Shown piece by piece: positions 18,649 to 28,555 of a stretch of DNA of 64,000 nucleotides. Below the pieces are notes generated by a model. It did not search any database. It was given only the letters and a program-made list of their open reading frames with translations, and had not been told where the DNA came from. Source of the stretch: Aureispira anguillae (GTDB lineage Bacteria; Bacteroidota; Bacteroidia; Chitinophagales; Saprospiraceae); NCBI RefSeq assembly GCF_026000115.1, contig NZ_AP026867.1, positions 6,921,001 through 6,985,000 on the forward strand. Reading direction: 5' to 3'. Each line of letters starts with the position of its first letter. The first letter of the stretch is position 1. A program made the translations under genes and the position numbers.

Positions 18649-18831
18649 TTATTTGAATTCTTTTCTTAGTTCATTCATTGCTTGATCAAAAACTGCCAAC
18701 ATTTCGGGGGAATCCTCTGTAAGTACCGCTTTAGCACTTGGGGTTTTGGTAATTACAGCAAGCCGTATTTTGGCTTTAAGTCCACCCATTTTTTGGGCTT
18801 CGTCGTAGAATTGGATTAGTTTTTCTGCCAT
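18649..18831 (-). CDS. Small helical protein, first gene of the V4R/desulfurase operon
   Basis: Encodes 60 residues, predicted mostly helical (AEKLIQFYDEAQKM and MLAVFDQAMNELRKEF flanking a short strand AVIT). I do not recognise it. The tight 9-base gap to the following V4R-like gene, the good start, and its place at the head of the operon support a real gene. It may be a partner subunit of the V4R-like proteins. Confidence 0.65.
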   Translation of the reverse strand: MAEKLIQFYDEAQKMGGLKAKIRLAVITKTPSAKAVLTEDSPEMLAVFDQAMNELRKEFK

Positions 18832-19338
18832 AGTTTCTTACTAAATTTTGAGTTTGAGAAATAGAGGTTATGAGTATCTATAATTGATCTATTTGGGGCG
18901 ATCAATAGGGTAGATAGGACAAAGAGCTATTTATCAAATGTGTAAAACAGATAAAAATAATAATAATATATTAAAAAGTATTATTATGGTGATACTAACG
19001 GAATAAGAAAGTGATATAGATGTATATAAAAATAATCTAAGGTATACGGATAAAGTAAAGAGATAGGCCGTATAAGAAGGTTTGCCTATATGTTAAGTTA
19101 AAAATAAAAAACCACTTTTTATAAAAAATCATTGATTTTTTATAGCATACAGAACAGCATTTTATACTGGTAAACCCCTTTGGTAAAGGAGGTTTGGGAA
19201 AAGGTTAAAAAACAATTAAGTGCTTAAATCAATACTTGTAATTATGGGTATAATGAAAGGGTATATGTATTGATTTTTGAAAATCAGCTTTTTATGTGCT
19301 TGGGTTTAACCTGTTAAGAGAGCGCTAAAGAAAAAAAT
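18832..19338. other. AT-rich spacer upstream of the V4R operon
   Basis: About 500 bases with no ORF and no clear TAnnTTTG promoter for the minus strand. It holds a 23-base near-perfect palindrome (arms 19121-19131 and 19133-19143) and a short C-rich/G-rich stem near 19172-19195, either of which could be an operator or weak terminator. Confidence 0.35.
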
Positions 19339-19370
19339 ACCCCGAATTCTAATGCTTAAAATTCGGGGTG
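19330..19370 (-). terminator. Intrinsic terminator of the 19415-19867 gene
   Basis: A 10-bp perfect stem (19339-19348 with 19360-19369) with GC-rich base is followed on the minus strand by a U-run (A-run at 19331-19338). Confidence 0.85.
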
Positions 19371-19414
19371 TAAATTATAATATCATTCTGTTGTGAAAAA
19401 CAGTATTTTTTGAC

Positions 19415-19867
19415 TTAGAAGGAGCCTCCTATCCCAAATATCAAGCCGAGCAATAAGGCAAATAGGTAAAAAGCTAGAACAACGGCTGTAAGCACGCCAA
19501 TAAATTTAATAGAAGATTTTAGGTTTTCAAAACCGCTTGTAATCAAATCGGTGGATGTAGTTTCTATACCTTGTTTTACCATGACAGAAAAACGATAGAA
19601 ATAAAGTATAGGGAAGAAATAGAAGCCAGCAAAGAGCAAGTACATAAATCCGATAAAAAATCCCATTCCTTCAAATGGATCACCAGGTAGGCTAGATCCT
19701 GCAAAGGTAATCCCTATTGCTGCCAAAACAAGGAAGCCAAGTGATACAAAACCAACAATAGATAAAAATTTAGCCCATTTACAAGCGGTTAATAAGAACT
19801 GTTGTGCTTCGTTACTAATACTAAGCTCTGTATTCATTCCACTGTCTAGTTGATCGGTCAAATTCAT
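19415..19867 (-). CDS. Membrane protein, DUF5362-like
   Basis: Encodes 150 residues with three hydrophobic stretches (about 33-55, 68-92 and 120-147) and a short soluble N-terminus, followed by a Gly-Phe-Glu-Asn-Leu-Lys-type loop between the second and third. The layout matches the DUF5362 type of small Bacteroidota membrane protein, whose role is unknown. Monocistronic, with a strong terminator at 19330-19370. Start codon choice: an alternative ATG lies 10 codons downstream. Confidence 0.65.
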   Translation of the reverse strand: MNLTDQLDSGMNTELSISNEAQQFLLTACKWAKFLSIVGFVSLGFLVLAAIGITFAGSSLPGDPFEGMGFFIGFMYLLFAGFYFFPILYFYRFSVMVKQGIETTSTDLITSGFENLKSSIKFIGVLTAVVLAFYLFALLLGLIFGIGGSF

Positions 19868-20096
19868 AGTGTTTAAGTGTTTTAGAATTTTAAATAAAAT
19901 AGATTGATTAGTAAAATAACTTATTTATTATAAAAAAATAAATTTTAATGGGGTATATGATGCATTCCGCCATCTAAAACAACATAAGCTCAGCAAATAG
20001 AAGCAGCTAACATTCCCCTTGATGGATTGTACGAGATTCCTGAATATTTTAGTGAGTCAACCAAGCTGGAAAACAACGGAATGCAATCCAAAATAT

Positions 20097-20591
20097 TTAT
20101 TTTAATAAGTAAAGTTGGGCACAACCCTCTGCATCAGACAAAGCATGGTGATGATTTAATTCAATGCCCTTTCTAGCACAACAGGCGCTTAATTTAGCAG
20201 GCTTGTATCCTTTTGCACGGTATATTTTGCAGGTGCATTCCCAACGCTTTCCAAGGTTGTAATCGTCATAATCCAAACCATAATAAGCCATAGTTCCTTT
20301 CATAACACTTCTGTCAAAAGACTCATTGTGTGCCACGATTGTTTTGCCTTCCAAACGCTTGATAATTTGCGGGAAAAAGTCCAAAAAATTGGCTTGGTTA
20401 ATCGTTTCTTGGGGTTGTATACCATGCACCTTTATGGTTTGCCAAGTATAAAGATTGCCAGGCGGCTGAATTAAGGTATAAAATTTATCGGTGACGATAC
20501 TGTTTTCAACCGTAACAAGTCCTATAGCACAGGCGCTATATCTTTGGTAGGTAGCTGTTTCAAAATCAATTGCTACAAAATTCATAGGCAT
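20097..20591 (-). CDS. DEDDh 3'-5' exonuclease (DnaQ/epsilon-like)
   Basis: Encodes 164 residues, a single exonuclease domain. All DEDDh acidic residues are visible: AIDFET (Asp9, Glu11), an Asp in HNESFDRSV (near residue 93), and HHALSDAE (His and Asp near residue 150). It is likely a stand-alone 3'-5' exonuclease on DNA or RNA, as in proofreading-like or repair roles. It follows the YiiX-like gene by 47 bases and could share the priA transcript. Confidence 0.88.
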   Translation of the reverse strand: MPMNFVAIDFETATYQRYSACAIGLVTVENSIVTDKFYTLIQPPGNLYTWQTIKVHGIQPQETINQANFLDFFPQIIKRLEGKTIVAHNESFDRSVMKGTMAYYGLDYDDYNLGKRWECTCKIYRAKGYKPAKLSACCARKGIELNHHHALSDAEGCAQLYLLK

Positions 20592-20638
20592 TATTTTTTT
20601 TCAAGATAAAAACTTACAGTCTATTCATAATAGCTGAA

Positions 20639-21316
20639 TTAGTGTTGAGAATAAATTGTGGTGAGTAAATCAGAATTAAAAATGGACGCAGGAGAAATGA
20701 CTTTCTCATCTAGGGGAATAGCTCTTTTAAATCGTTCTTGTATTTTTTTCTGAACGGTTGGGTGTGTTAAATCAAAATCGGATAAGCGGGACAGCTTGCC
20801 TAGGGAAAGACCCGTTGCTTCTTTGTAGATTTTCCAAACCAATTCAGAACAATAGATCTTTTCGTCCGACCACTCAAAATAAAGGTCGTAGTGCTTTCCG
20901 TTATATCGTTGACCGATACTTTTCATTGTATTAAGTACCGAAGGGGTTAAAATCGTGGTATCTTTTAATCGTTTGACAACATAATGTCCTTTTTTACCTC
21001 GTTTGACCCAAGTTGCTAATTGGGTAAGTTGAACAGGTTCGACGGCTTCATAAACCCAATATTCATCGTTTTGTTGATAAATAATCCCTACATGACTATA
21101 GGGAGAATTGGTAGCGAGTTGGATCGCTTTGCTTTGGCTAGAATTAGAAGTTTGAAAAATAATATCCCCATTTTTGAATACAGGATGCTTAACCACCAGT
21201 TGCTCGTTGGTTAAATGGGCAGTAGTTTCTTCTTGGGTAGAAGTCTGACAACTTAAAAGCCCACCGATAAAAAACAAAGCACAACCAACCAATAGGTTCA
21301 TTTTAGATTGTATCAT
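20639..21316 (-). CDS. YiiX/YebB-like NlpC/P60-type cysteine hydrolase lipoprotein
   Basis: Encodes 225 residues. The N-terminus is a signal with a lipobox (Leu-Leu-Ser-Cys, Cys near 23), so it is membrane anchored. The permuted papain-like fold is indicated by SPYSHVGIIYQ (catalytic His near residue 76) and by YCSELVWKIY (catalytic Cys near 157). Members cleave peptidoglycan peptides or related amide bonds; the order His before Cys is the permuted arrangement of this group. Its ATG overlaps the stop of the upstream flavoprotein gene in an ATGA, so the two are translationally coupled. Confidence 0.83.
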   Translation of the reverse strand: MIQSKMNLLVGCALFFIGGLLSCQTSTQEETTAHLTNEQLVVKHPVFKNGDIIFQTSNSSQSKAIQLATNSPYSHVGIIYQQNDEYWVYEAVEPVQLTQLATWVKRGKKGHYVVKRLKDTTILTPSVLNTMKSIGQRYNGKHYDLYFEWSDEKIYCSELVWKIYKEATGLSLGKLSRLSDFDLTHPTVQKKIQERFKRAIPLDEKVISPASIFNSDLLTTIYSQH

Positions 21317-22503
21317 ATAGATGAATTAAGATGTTCAACACAAGTGGCAGCAGTAGAAAAGCAGCCTTGTAATAAAAAACCACCAGTGGGCGCATCCCAA
21401 TCAAGCATTTCACCAATGACAAATAAATTAGGATATTGTTGTAGTGAAAAATTAGCCTCCAAAGCACTTAATGAAATCCCTCCAATGGTAGAAATGGCTT
21501 CTTCAATAGGTCTTAACTTTTGGATGGGTACCTCCAAATGTTTGATCGCCTCAATAAAGCGTTCAGGAGCCAGATAGACCTCCTTAGTGGTAAACTGTTT
21601 GATGAGGGCAAGTTGGGCTTTGCTTAGCTTAAATTCATAGGCGTAGTTTTTGGTTTTTAGACGTTTTCCTTTTATGCGATTGAGTAAGCTTTGGTGAGAA
21701 TTATGAGGTTTGAAATCGATATAAATAGCATTTTGATGCTTTCTCAATGCCGTTCGTATAGCAGGTACTAGAGGATAAATGGCATTTCCCTCTAAACCAT
21801 AGTCCGTAATTAAAGCTTCGCCTTTAACTACTTTTTGTCCAATTAAAATTTGTATGTTTTTTAGGGGAGAACCAGCATAAGTGGTCTTAAAATTGGTTGC
21901 CCAATCTACCTCTACGCCACAATTGGAAGCTTGGAAATTGATAGTAGGAATCTTGATTTCATCAAAAATAGGTTTCCATTTGTTATTACTTCCTGTTATA
22001 GACCAAGAAGCTCCTCCTAAAGCAAAGATATAGGCATCTGCTTGTACAACAATTTTTTGATCTTGGTGTTGGAATATAGGTTGTTGTGAGGCATCAAAAC
22101 CAATAAACTCATGTAGGCAATGGATCTTTACCCCTTGCTTTAGCAGTTTATCTTTTATCTTTTGGAGAACGTGAATAGGTTTGATTCCCTTTTCGGGAAA
22201 AACCCGACCACTACTGCCCACAAAAGTAGGAATACCCAGTTTGTCAAGCCACTTGCGCATTGCTACGCTATCAAATTTTGATAAGGCATCTTGAAGAATG
22301 GGATGATTGGTATATTGTTGATAGAGGGCTTTGTCTGTAGCGGCATTGGTCAGGTTAAAACCACCATTTCCTGCCACTAAAAATTTACGCCCAATTGTTT
22401 TGCCTTTTTCATAGATATGAACTTCATGCATAGCACAGAGCATTTCGGCTGCCATTAATGCCGCCGAGCCACCACCAATAAGAATAATTTTTTTTGGACG
22501 CAT
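21313..22503 (-). CDS. HI0933-type NAD(P)/FAD-dependent oxidoreductase
   Basis: Encodes 396 residues, the length of the TIGR03862/HI0933-like flavoprotein group. The N-terminal dinucleotide motif GGGSAALMAAEML binds FAD, then the family motif GNGGFNLTN (about residue 46), a GGASW segment and a C-terminal GGFLLQGCFSTA motif. Substrate unknown. It lies 25 bases downstream of priA and overlaps the YiiX-like gene by 4 bases. Confidence 0.9.
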   Translation of the reverse strand: MRPKKIILIGGGSAALMAAEMLCAMHEVHIYEKGKTIGRKFLVAGNGGFNLTNAATDKALYQQYTNHPILQDALSKFDSVAMRKWLDKLGIPTFVGSSGRVFPEKGIKPIHVLQKIKDKLLKQGVKIHCLHEFIGFDASQQPIFQHQDQKIVVQADAYIFALGGASWSITGSNNKWKPIFDEIKIPTINFQASNCGVEVDWATNFKTTYAGSPLKNIQILIGQKVVKGEALITDYGLEGNAIYPLVPAIRTALRKHQNAIYIDFKPHNSHQSLLNRIKGKRLKTKNYAYEFKLSKAQLALIKQFTTKEVYLAPERFIEAIKHLEVPIQKLRPIEEAISTIGGISLSALEANFSLQQYPNLFVIGEMLDWDAPTGGFLLQGCFSTAATCVEHLNSSI

Positions 22504-22528
22504 GGTTCTAGTTGTTAAGAGAATTGAA

Positions 22529-25036
22529 TTAATAAGGATCTACATCAACGATTAGTCGAATGGTAGAAAATCCCTTTTGAGCTTTTAGATGATTTTGTAC
22601 ATCATTAATTAATTGTTTGGTATAATCTAACTGCTTTGAATTTTTTCCCAATTTTATAATAATGTCACGAATATAATAGGTTCGAATTCTAGAAATACCT
22701 GGCGTTGCGGGTCCTAAAATTCGATCTCCTAATTTGGTGCGGAGGCATTCTGCAAAAAACTTAGCAGCTTTCTCTACCATATCAGGTTTTTTGTGTTTTA
22801 ATTGAACCTTTATTAAGCGATGAAAAGGGGGGTAGCCAAAATCGCTACGTTCTTTTAATTCCCGCTGGAAAAAATTCTGAAAATTGCCCTTTTGGACTTC
22901 TTGCAATACAGGGTGATCCATTTTGTAGGCTTGGATCAATACTCGACCTTTTTTTTGCTTGCGACCAGCACGACCACTTACTTGCAACAAAAGTTGAAAC
23001 GCTCGTTCTGTTGCCCTAAAATCAGGGAAATGTAACATTTGATCTGCACTAAGTACACCCACTAAACCTACATTGTCAAAATCCAGACCTTTGGTAACCA
23101 TTTGGGTGCCTACAAGAATGTCTACTTGTTTATTGGCAAAAGTCGCAATGATTTTTTCATGCCCATGTTTTCCTTTTACAGTATCCCAGTCCATTCGTGC
23201 TACCTTGACATCTGGTAAGTAAATTTGCAGCTCATCTTCAATCTTTTCTGTCCCAAAGCCCTTAATCACTAAACTGTGATTGCCACAGGCAGGGCAAGAT
23301 TTAGGCAGTTTTCGATGATGATTACAATAGTGACAATGCAAATCATTGCTAAATTTATGATAAGTCAAACTAACATCACAATCCACACAATCAGCAGTCC
23401 AACCACAGGTATTGCAACTGTATACAGGTGCGTAGCCTCTGCGGTTCTGAAATAAAATCACTTGTTCCCCATTGCCCAAGGTTTCTTCTATTGCCTTTAA
23501 TAATTGAGGAGTGAAATGCGACTTCATCCGTTTTTTCTTGGTTTCTTCACCAGCATCTACAATACTAATATCGGGTAATGTTGCAGCACCAAACCGTTTA
23601 TTAAGTTCTACTAAACCATACTTGTTTTGTTGCACATTATAGTAGGTTTCTAGTGAGGGGGTTGCTGTTCCCAATAGTGTTTTTGCTTGATAGAGGTAAG
23701 ATAGAAAAACAGCAGTATCTCTAGCATTGTATCGAGGTGAAGGGTCATTTTGTTTGTAAGAAGGATCATGTTCCTCGTCAACAATGATAAGCCCTAAATC
23801 CGAAAAAGGCAAAAATAACGCAGAACGTGCTCCCAATATAATGGGAGTACCATGGAGTGAGTTTTGCCAAATTTCTACTCGCTCATTGTTATTAAATTTA
23901 GAATGATAAACAATGATCTGGTCGCCAAAATGTTTTTGGAGGCGTTGTACAATTTGAGCAGTTAAGGCAATTTCAGGCAATAAATAAAGAACTTGTTTTC
24001 CTTGCGCAATGGTTTCCTCCATCAATTCTACAAAAACTTGTGTTTTTCCACTCCCTGTTACTCCATGTAAGAGCACAACATTCTTTTCTTCAAAGGCTTC
24101 TTTGATTTCTACCCGTGCTTGTTCTTGTGCGTTGGACAGTTTGTAATTGCCAATAACTTCACCGTTGTATTCACTCAAACGGCTAATCTCTTTTTTATAA
24201 ATTTCTAAAATATTTTTCTCTAAGAGTTTTTTTAAACCAGCAGAACTTATTCTAGCTCGATCGTAGAGTGCCGTTTTGGGTACCTCTTCCATTTCTTTGC
24301 TCAGTTGAATATAAGCCATGAGTGTTTCTGCTTGGCGAATTGCTTTATTGCCAATGATTTCAAATGCGTCTTTTAGCTTAGTGGAGTCGCTTTGATAAGG
24401 TTCCGCTAAGCAAACCATGTCTACTTTTTTGCTTTTGTATTTATTTTTAAGTTCTTCTTTTACAAAAATAAGCCGTTTTTCCATTAAGCTTTTGATGTAT
24501 GGATAAATCGTCTTTTGATTAATCAATGCTTGGATTTCAGCAATGGATAATTCTACCCGATTAAATAAGGCTTCAAGAATGGTGTATTCCTTATCGTTTA
24601 AGGTATTGGTGGCAAAATCCTCTTCTTCAAAATCAGGTCTTAAAACAATTTTTGTCTCACTAGCTAGTTTGAGTCCCGCAGGCAAAGCAGCGTTCATCAC
24701 CTCGCCCATTGTAGAAGCATAATACTGGCTCATCCATTCCCATAACTTGAATTGTTTTGGGGTAACAACAGCTTCAGTGTCCAATACATTGAGAATGGGT
24801 TTGGGAACATAGTTGTCGGGTTCATTTTGATGAATTTGGTAGATCAAAGCAGAATAAAGTTTGCTTTTCCCAAATTGCACTTCAACACGATAACCTACCT
24901 GCACTAAATCTTTGAGATGAAGTGGTACACTGTACGTATAAAGTTTCGGTAAGGCAACAGGCACAATTACGGTGACAAATAGTCGTTGTGTCGTTGCTTG
25001 GTTGTCATTTTCCAAAAGATGGAGCAGTTGATCCAT
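22529..25036 (-). CDS. priA: Primosomal replication protein N' (PriA helicase)
   Basis: Encodes 835 residues. PriA restarts stalled replication forks. Seen in order: an N-terminal 3'-OH-binding domain, Walker A GVTGSGKTQ (near residue 325), the DEEH box VDEEHDPSYKQ, the zinc-binding insertion with eight cysteines (CNTCGWTADCVDC to CPACG, near residues 545-585), and the C-terminal helicase motifs GTQMVTKGLDFDNV and SGRAGR. Length and motifs are as expected. It heads a probable four-gene minus-strand unit with the flavoprotein, YiiX-like and exonuclease genes. Confidence 0.97.
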   Translation of the reverse strand: MDQLLHLLENDNQATTQRLFVTVIVPVALPKLYTYSVPLHLKDLVQVGYRVEVQFGKSKLYSALIYQIHQNEPDNYVPKPILNVLDTEAVVTPKQFKLWEWMSQYYASTMGEVMNAALPAGLKLASETKIVLRPDFEEEDFATNTLNDKEYTILEALFNRVELSIAEIQALINQKTIYPYIKSLMEKRLIFVKEELKNKYKSKKVDMVCLAEPYQSDSTKLKDAFEIIGNKAIRQAETLMAYIQLSKEMEEVPKTALYDRARISSAGLKKLLEKNILEIYKKEISRLSEYNGEVIGNYKLSNAQEQARVEIKEAFEEKNVVLLHGVTGSGKTQVFVELMEETIAQGKQVLYLLPEIALTAQIVQRLQKHFGDQIIVYHSKFNNNERVEIWQNSLHGTPIILGARSALFLPFSDLGLIIVDEEHDPSYKQNDPSPRYNARDTAVFLSYLYQAKTLLGTATPSLETYYNVQQNKYGLVELNKRFGAATLPDISIVDAGEETKKKRMKSHFTPQLLKAIEETLGNGEQVILFQNRRGYAPVYSCNTCGWTADCVDCDVSLTYHKFSNDLHCHYCNHHRKLPKSCPACGNHSLVIKGFGTEKIEDELQIYLPDVKVARMDWDTVKGKHGHEKIIATFANKQVDILVGTQMVTKGLDFDNVGLVGVLSADQMLHFPDFRATERAFQLLLQVSGRAGRKQKKGRVLIQAYKMDHPVLQEVQKGNFQNFFQRELKERSDFGYPPFHRLIKVQLKHKKPDMVEKAAKFFAECLRTKLGDRILGPATPGISRIRTYYIRDIIIKLGKNSKQLDYTKQLINDVQNHLKAQKGFSTIRLIVDVDPY

Positions 25037-25264
25037 TGATAATTAGCTTAGTAAGATTGTCTTAAATGTACTTCTTATACGAAGATACGCATAAAATGGA
25101 TGAAAAAAGTTAATTTTTGGACTTTTTATTACGCAAAATAATGATCTTGTTCACTATTTGATGATTTTTTATTGAAAAAGGAAGCTTAATTTTGTTTCTT
25201 TGGAAGCTGAAAGGATAGGGGAGAGAGCAAAAGGCTAGAGAATAGATTACTATTCCAGATCTAC

Positions 25265-25756
25265 CTAGATTAGAAAGTCATCAGTTGCTAGGAATTGTAT
25301 GGTTACACTAAAGATTAACAAGAAAACAAAAACAATTAACACAGATGTTAATATATGCGCATTATGCCACAACATAAGAAACATGATTCCTTTTACAAAA
25401 TTTAATAGATACAGCCTGTAATCAATACAAAGATATATGCGTCTAAAATCCCAGATTAATACTAGAATGAGCTCTCCGAGTGTTAAAGTAAACAGATACA
25501 ATCCCCACGACCAATTACAAAGCTTGTCGTTATTTATATTTCCTCTTGTATAAAAAGTATTAACAAAGCTTTCTTGCCCTAAGAGATAATTCTCTATGAA
25601 GCTCTCGCTATGATTGAGCCAATAATACGTTGCCCAGACGAATAAAACAAATAAGCTTAAAGGGAAAAAAACTTCCCTATAGTTATAGGCTTGTTTTTCT
25701 TTTTTGGGAGCTTCATTTTCTATAAAAGCCCCCTCATCAAGTATATTATTATTCAT
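25265..25756 (-). CDS. Small membrane protein of unknown function
   Basis: Encodes 163 residues with four hydrophobic segments: about 30-47, 83-102, 114-134 and 138-156. An acidic N-terminus of about 25 residues precedes them. I do not recognise a family. Monocistronic as far as can be seen. Confidence 0.6.
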   Translation of the reverse strand: MNNNILDEGAFIENEAPKKEKQAYNYREVFFPLSLFVLFVWATYYWLNHSESFIENYLLGQESFVNTFYTRGNINNDKLCNWSWGLYLFTLTLGELILVLIWDFRRIYLCIDYRLYLLNFVKGIMFLMLWHNAHILTSVLIVFVFLLIFSVTIQFLATDDFLI

Positions 25757-25850
25757 TCTTTTCTTTTATACTTCGTTGGTAAATAGGTGGCTATCGTTTT
25801 CGTTGCAACTTAAATTTAAAGAAATTCCTATTTTTATTATCCTAAACCTA

Positions 25851-25900
25851 AAAAAAAAGTCATCCTCGAAAAAATTCGGGATGACTTGTATTTTTTTTAA
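25851..25900. terminator. Bidirectional intrinsic terminator
   Basis: Arms near 25857-25868 and 25877-25887 form a stem of about 11 bp with one bulge, flanked by an A-run on the left and a T-run on the right. On the minus strand it closes the desaturase gene that ends at 25912. Confidence 0.75.
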
Positions 25901-25911
25901 TGCAATAGCGC

Positions 25912-26871
25912 TTAATGTGCTGTTGCTGCTTTTTTTACGCCCATATTAGGTTTCCCTTGGTTGGCTTCTAGTTGTTTTCTTTCTAAACGCATTGATTTTG
26001 TTCTAAAACGCTTTGAGAAAGGAGCTAGAAAATAAGCTTTTATAATGTATCCCCAGAAGTAAGACTCATTTAAGACGGGATCAATTTTGTGTTCCATTTT
26101 TTCATGTGCCTCTTTAGCTAAACTCCAGTGCATATTGGCGTTCATATGATGAACCGTGTGATAGCCATTATTAAACAAAAACCAGTTTAGCGAAAAGATA
26201 TGAGAGGCTGTAATATTACGAGAGTGGTTGTACTCTGACTCTTCATCAGCATGAACATGTTGTACAAAGTTAAAGACAACAACGGTATACAAAGAAGCTT
26301 GATGCGGTATAATAACCAAAAATAAAGCAGCTACCCAGTTAAGGTACAAAAACGTACCTACCCAAGCTAATAGCACTACAATCTGAGAAATAAATAACCA
26401 AAATTCCTTACGGTTCTTGCGATAACGCTCTTGCAAAAATTCTTTGTTGGCAAGACTTTGGTAGTAATTACTAACAAAAGGATATAACAATAATACCCAC
26501 AATTCGTTTCGCTCTGTAAAACGGTAAGTTTTTGTGTAATCAGGCTCTTTGTTGTTGTGTTTGTGATGGTTGCGATTGTGTGTAGGAATCCAACCAAATA
26601 CAGGGGTACCATAAAACAAGGTAATCCAATATTCCATTAATCGATTAAGAGGCTCCGATTTGAATATTGATACATGCATGGTATTGTGTGCGATTACAGA
26701 AACCGTTACTGCCATAAATAAATGCCAGATATATAACCCAGCAAATACCAATTTACCCCCTGTCCATAAAATGCTATCGGCATTATTCCAAGATACCCAC
26801 ATGAATGCAAACAAACAAGTGGTAATTGTCATGAATAGGAGTGTTTTTAGATCAGCTTTGTACTTCAACAT
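25912..26871 (-). CDS. Membrane fatty acid desaturase
   Basis: Encodes 319 residues with about four to five membrane segments. The three His boxes of di-iron desaturases are present: HNTMH (near residue 63), HNRNHHKH (near residue 100) and HTVHH (near residue 240). It should introduce a double bond into acyl chains of membrane lipids. Regulation is not evident; a long AT-rich leader of about 500 bases precedes it. Terminator at 25851-25900. Confidence 0.92.
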   Translation of the reverse strand: MLKYKADLKTLLFMTITTCLFAFMWVSWNNADSILWTGGKLVFAGLYIWHLFMAVTVSVIAHNTMHVSIFKSEPLNRLMEYWITLFYGTPVFGWIPTHNRNHHKHNNKEPDYTKTYRFTERNELWVLLLYPFVSNYYQSLANKEFLQERYRKNRKEFWLFISQIVVLLAWVGTFLYLNWVAALFLVIIPHQASLYTVVVFNFVQHVHADEESEYNHSRNITASHIFSLNWFLFNNGYHTVHHMNANMHWSLAKEAHEKMEHKIDPVLNESYFWGYIIKAYFLAPFSKRFRTKSMRLERKQLEANQGKPNMGVKKAATAH

Positions 26872-27378
26872 TTTTAATAAGTTTTGATGATAAGTTGTTT
26901 AGATTCTCAAATTCAATTGAGGGCAACCAAAACAAACTTAGTTGAAAATAATAACTACAAAACAGTGGTTTTGCATTTATTATAGAACATTTTTCTTTTA
27001 CCTGAAGCGTTATTTTGTTTGGTTTGAATTAAAAAAATAGATAATCAAACAAGATAAAGAGGTATAAGGTTTAAAAACAACGCAAAAATAATAAGATTTA
27101 TACAAACTTTAGCCATTAAGATTGATTTTAATTAATGAGTAGGATATTAAATAGTTGACTTTTAGTAGTATAAACTTTATTGTTATTTGTTTTTGTTTAT
27201 TTATATATATGTTCAATGAATGAAAATAAACAAAATAGCCCTAGTGACCATCTTATTTATAAGATGAATTAATAGAGGCGCACCCCTATGTTAGCATCTA
27301 ATATTATATAGCAAAGGGAAAAATAGGAAAGCGAAGCCGAACTAATCTGATGCGGAAAAGGAGAGGTTTAGAAAATGT
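26872..27378. other. AT-rich spacer
   Basis: About 500 bases with no convincing ORF, shared upstream of the desaturase gene and downstream of the 27379 gene. A short palindrome (CATCTTATTTATAAGATG, 27250-27267) and a GCGAAGCCGAACTAATC segment near 27332 resemble the GCTA-rich spacer family seen elsewhere. Confidence 0.35.
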
Positions 27379-28131
27379 TTAATTGTTGCTGGACAACATT
27401 TGTTCAATAGGGGCATCTATATTTTCGATTTCAAAATTATCAATTTCTACTTTAAAACCGCTATAGTGCGTTGCTCGAATATTTTTGAATACATAACGAA
27501 CAGCATCTGGGCGCATTGCATTTCTATCAAAAGAGTCTTTCTGATAACTTTGCCTAAAAACCATTTGATTATTAGAATTGTAAGCAGAGAGTTCAAAAGA
27601 ATGTACTTGGGTTTCAGTTGAATTAATATTGCTCAAATAGGTATAAATAGAATTATAGGATCTATTGGCTCTGCGGTTGGGAGTCTGAGTACCAAAAGAA
27701 GGAACAACCACTTCTTTTCCATCTTGGGTCATCCCTTTGATATTGGTATAAGAGATAAAGGCTTTGTTGCCATGGCGACTTCGAATAAAATTTAATGCCT
27801 TACTATTTAAAAAGCTGCCCTTTACCTCTTTGATCACCAAAGCGTCTCCATTTTCAGGGATCATAGCAATATCAAATTCAGTAATAACGACCTTACAAAC
27901 AGCAATAGTATCTGGATGTTGGCAACCTAGTTTAGTTAGGGGGCGAGTCTCATTGCTAGGGCAGTCACAGGAGGTGGCTGTTTTGGGCAAAGCAAGTGCT
28001 TGAGAAAAAGAAGGCTTGGGAATGCGTTTGCGTATTTTTAGGGTAAAAATTGTATCCGTTTCTATGATTTGTTGGGCATAAATGGAAGGGCAATAACACA
28101 ATAAAAAAATCAAGTAGAATACATATTTCAT
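27379..28131 (-). CDS. Exported protein of unknown function
   Basis: Encodes 250 residues with an N-terminal signal peptide ending near Tyr-Ala-Gln (residue 20). The mature part has a Cys-rich SCDCPSNETRP patch near residue 53 and several strands typical of a secreted beta protein, ending in FKVEIDNFEIENID. No family is recognised. It is read away from the plsC-like gene. Confidence 0.65.
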   Translation of the reverse strand: MKYVFYLIFLLCYCPSIYAQQIIETDTIFTLKIRKRIPKPSFSQALALPKTATSCDCPSNETRPLTKLGCQHPDTIAVCKVVITEFDIAMIPENGDALVIKEVKGSFLNSKALNFIRSRHGNKAFISYTNIKGMTQDGKEVVVPSFGTQTPNRRANRSYNSIYTYLSNINSTETQVHSFELSAYNSNNQMVFRQSYQKDSFDRNAMRPDAVRYVFKNIRATHYSGFKVEIDNFEIENIDAPIEQMLSSNN

Positions 28132-28391
28132 AGGAAGTTGTTTCGTTTAGCACTTAGTGGCAACTAATGATCATCAAAATTGTTGATTCAAAGGAGAATA
28201 AATAATCGCCTTGATCTTCGGGTAAACTATTCTTAAGTAAAGCGATCAATAGCCTTAACGGAACTTTAACAAAAGGTTACATTTTTTTAGTTGGCATCTG
28301 TTTTTGATGTACTAAAGGGACTAAATAAAGGTTTATTATTAACCTAATAGTTAAAGTTGAAGTTGAGAAAGGAGGGAATTTATTCAATCAC

Positions 28392-28423
28392 TTGGGTGTT
28401 ATAAATTACATTATATATCTTTG
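28392..28423 (+). promoter_or_regulatory. Candidate Bacteroidota promoter of the PlsC-like gene
   Basis: A TTG at 28392 and a TATCTTTG at 28416-28423 are 21 bases apart, close to the TTTG-N19/20-TAnnTTTG consensus. It lies about 130 bases before the start codon at 28556, leaving a long leader. Confidence 0.55.
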
Positions 28424-28555
28424 TATAACTGTTTAGTATTTTTTGTTCTTGTATAAGTCAAAAATAAGTAACGATGCAAGATACTTACTTAAATAGCATT
28501 GAAAACTTTATTCGGACAACTCTTTTAACCCATTTTGTTCTAAAAATATACAACT

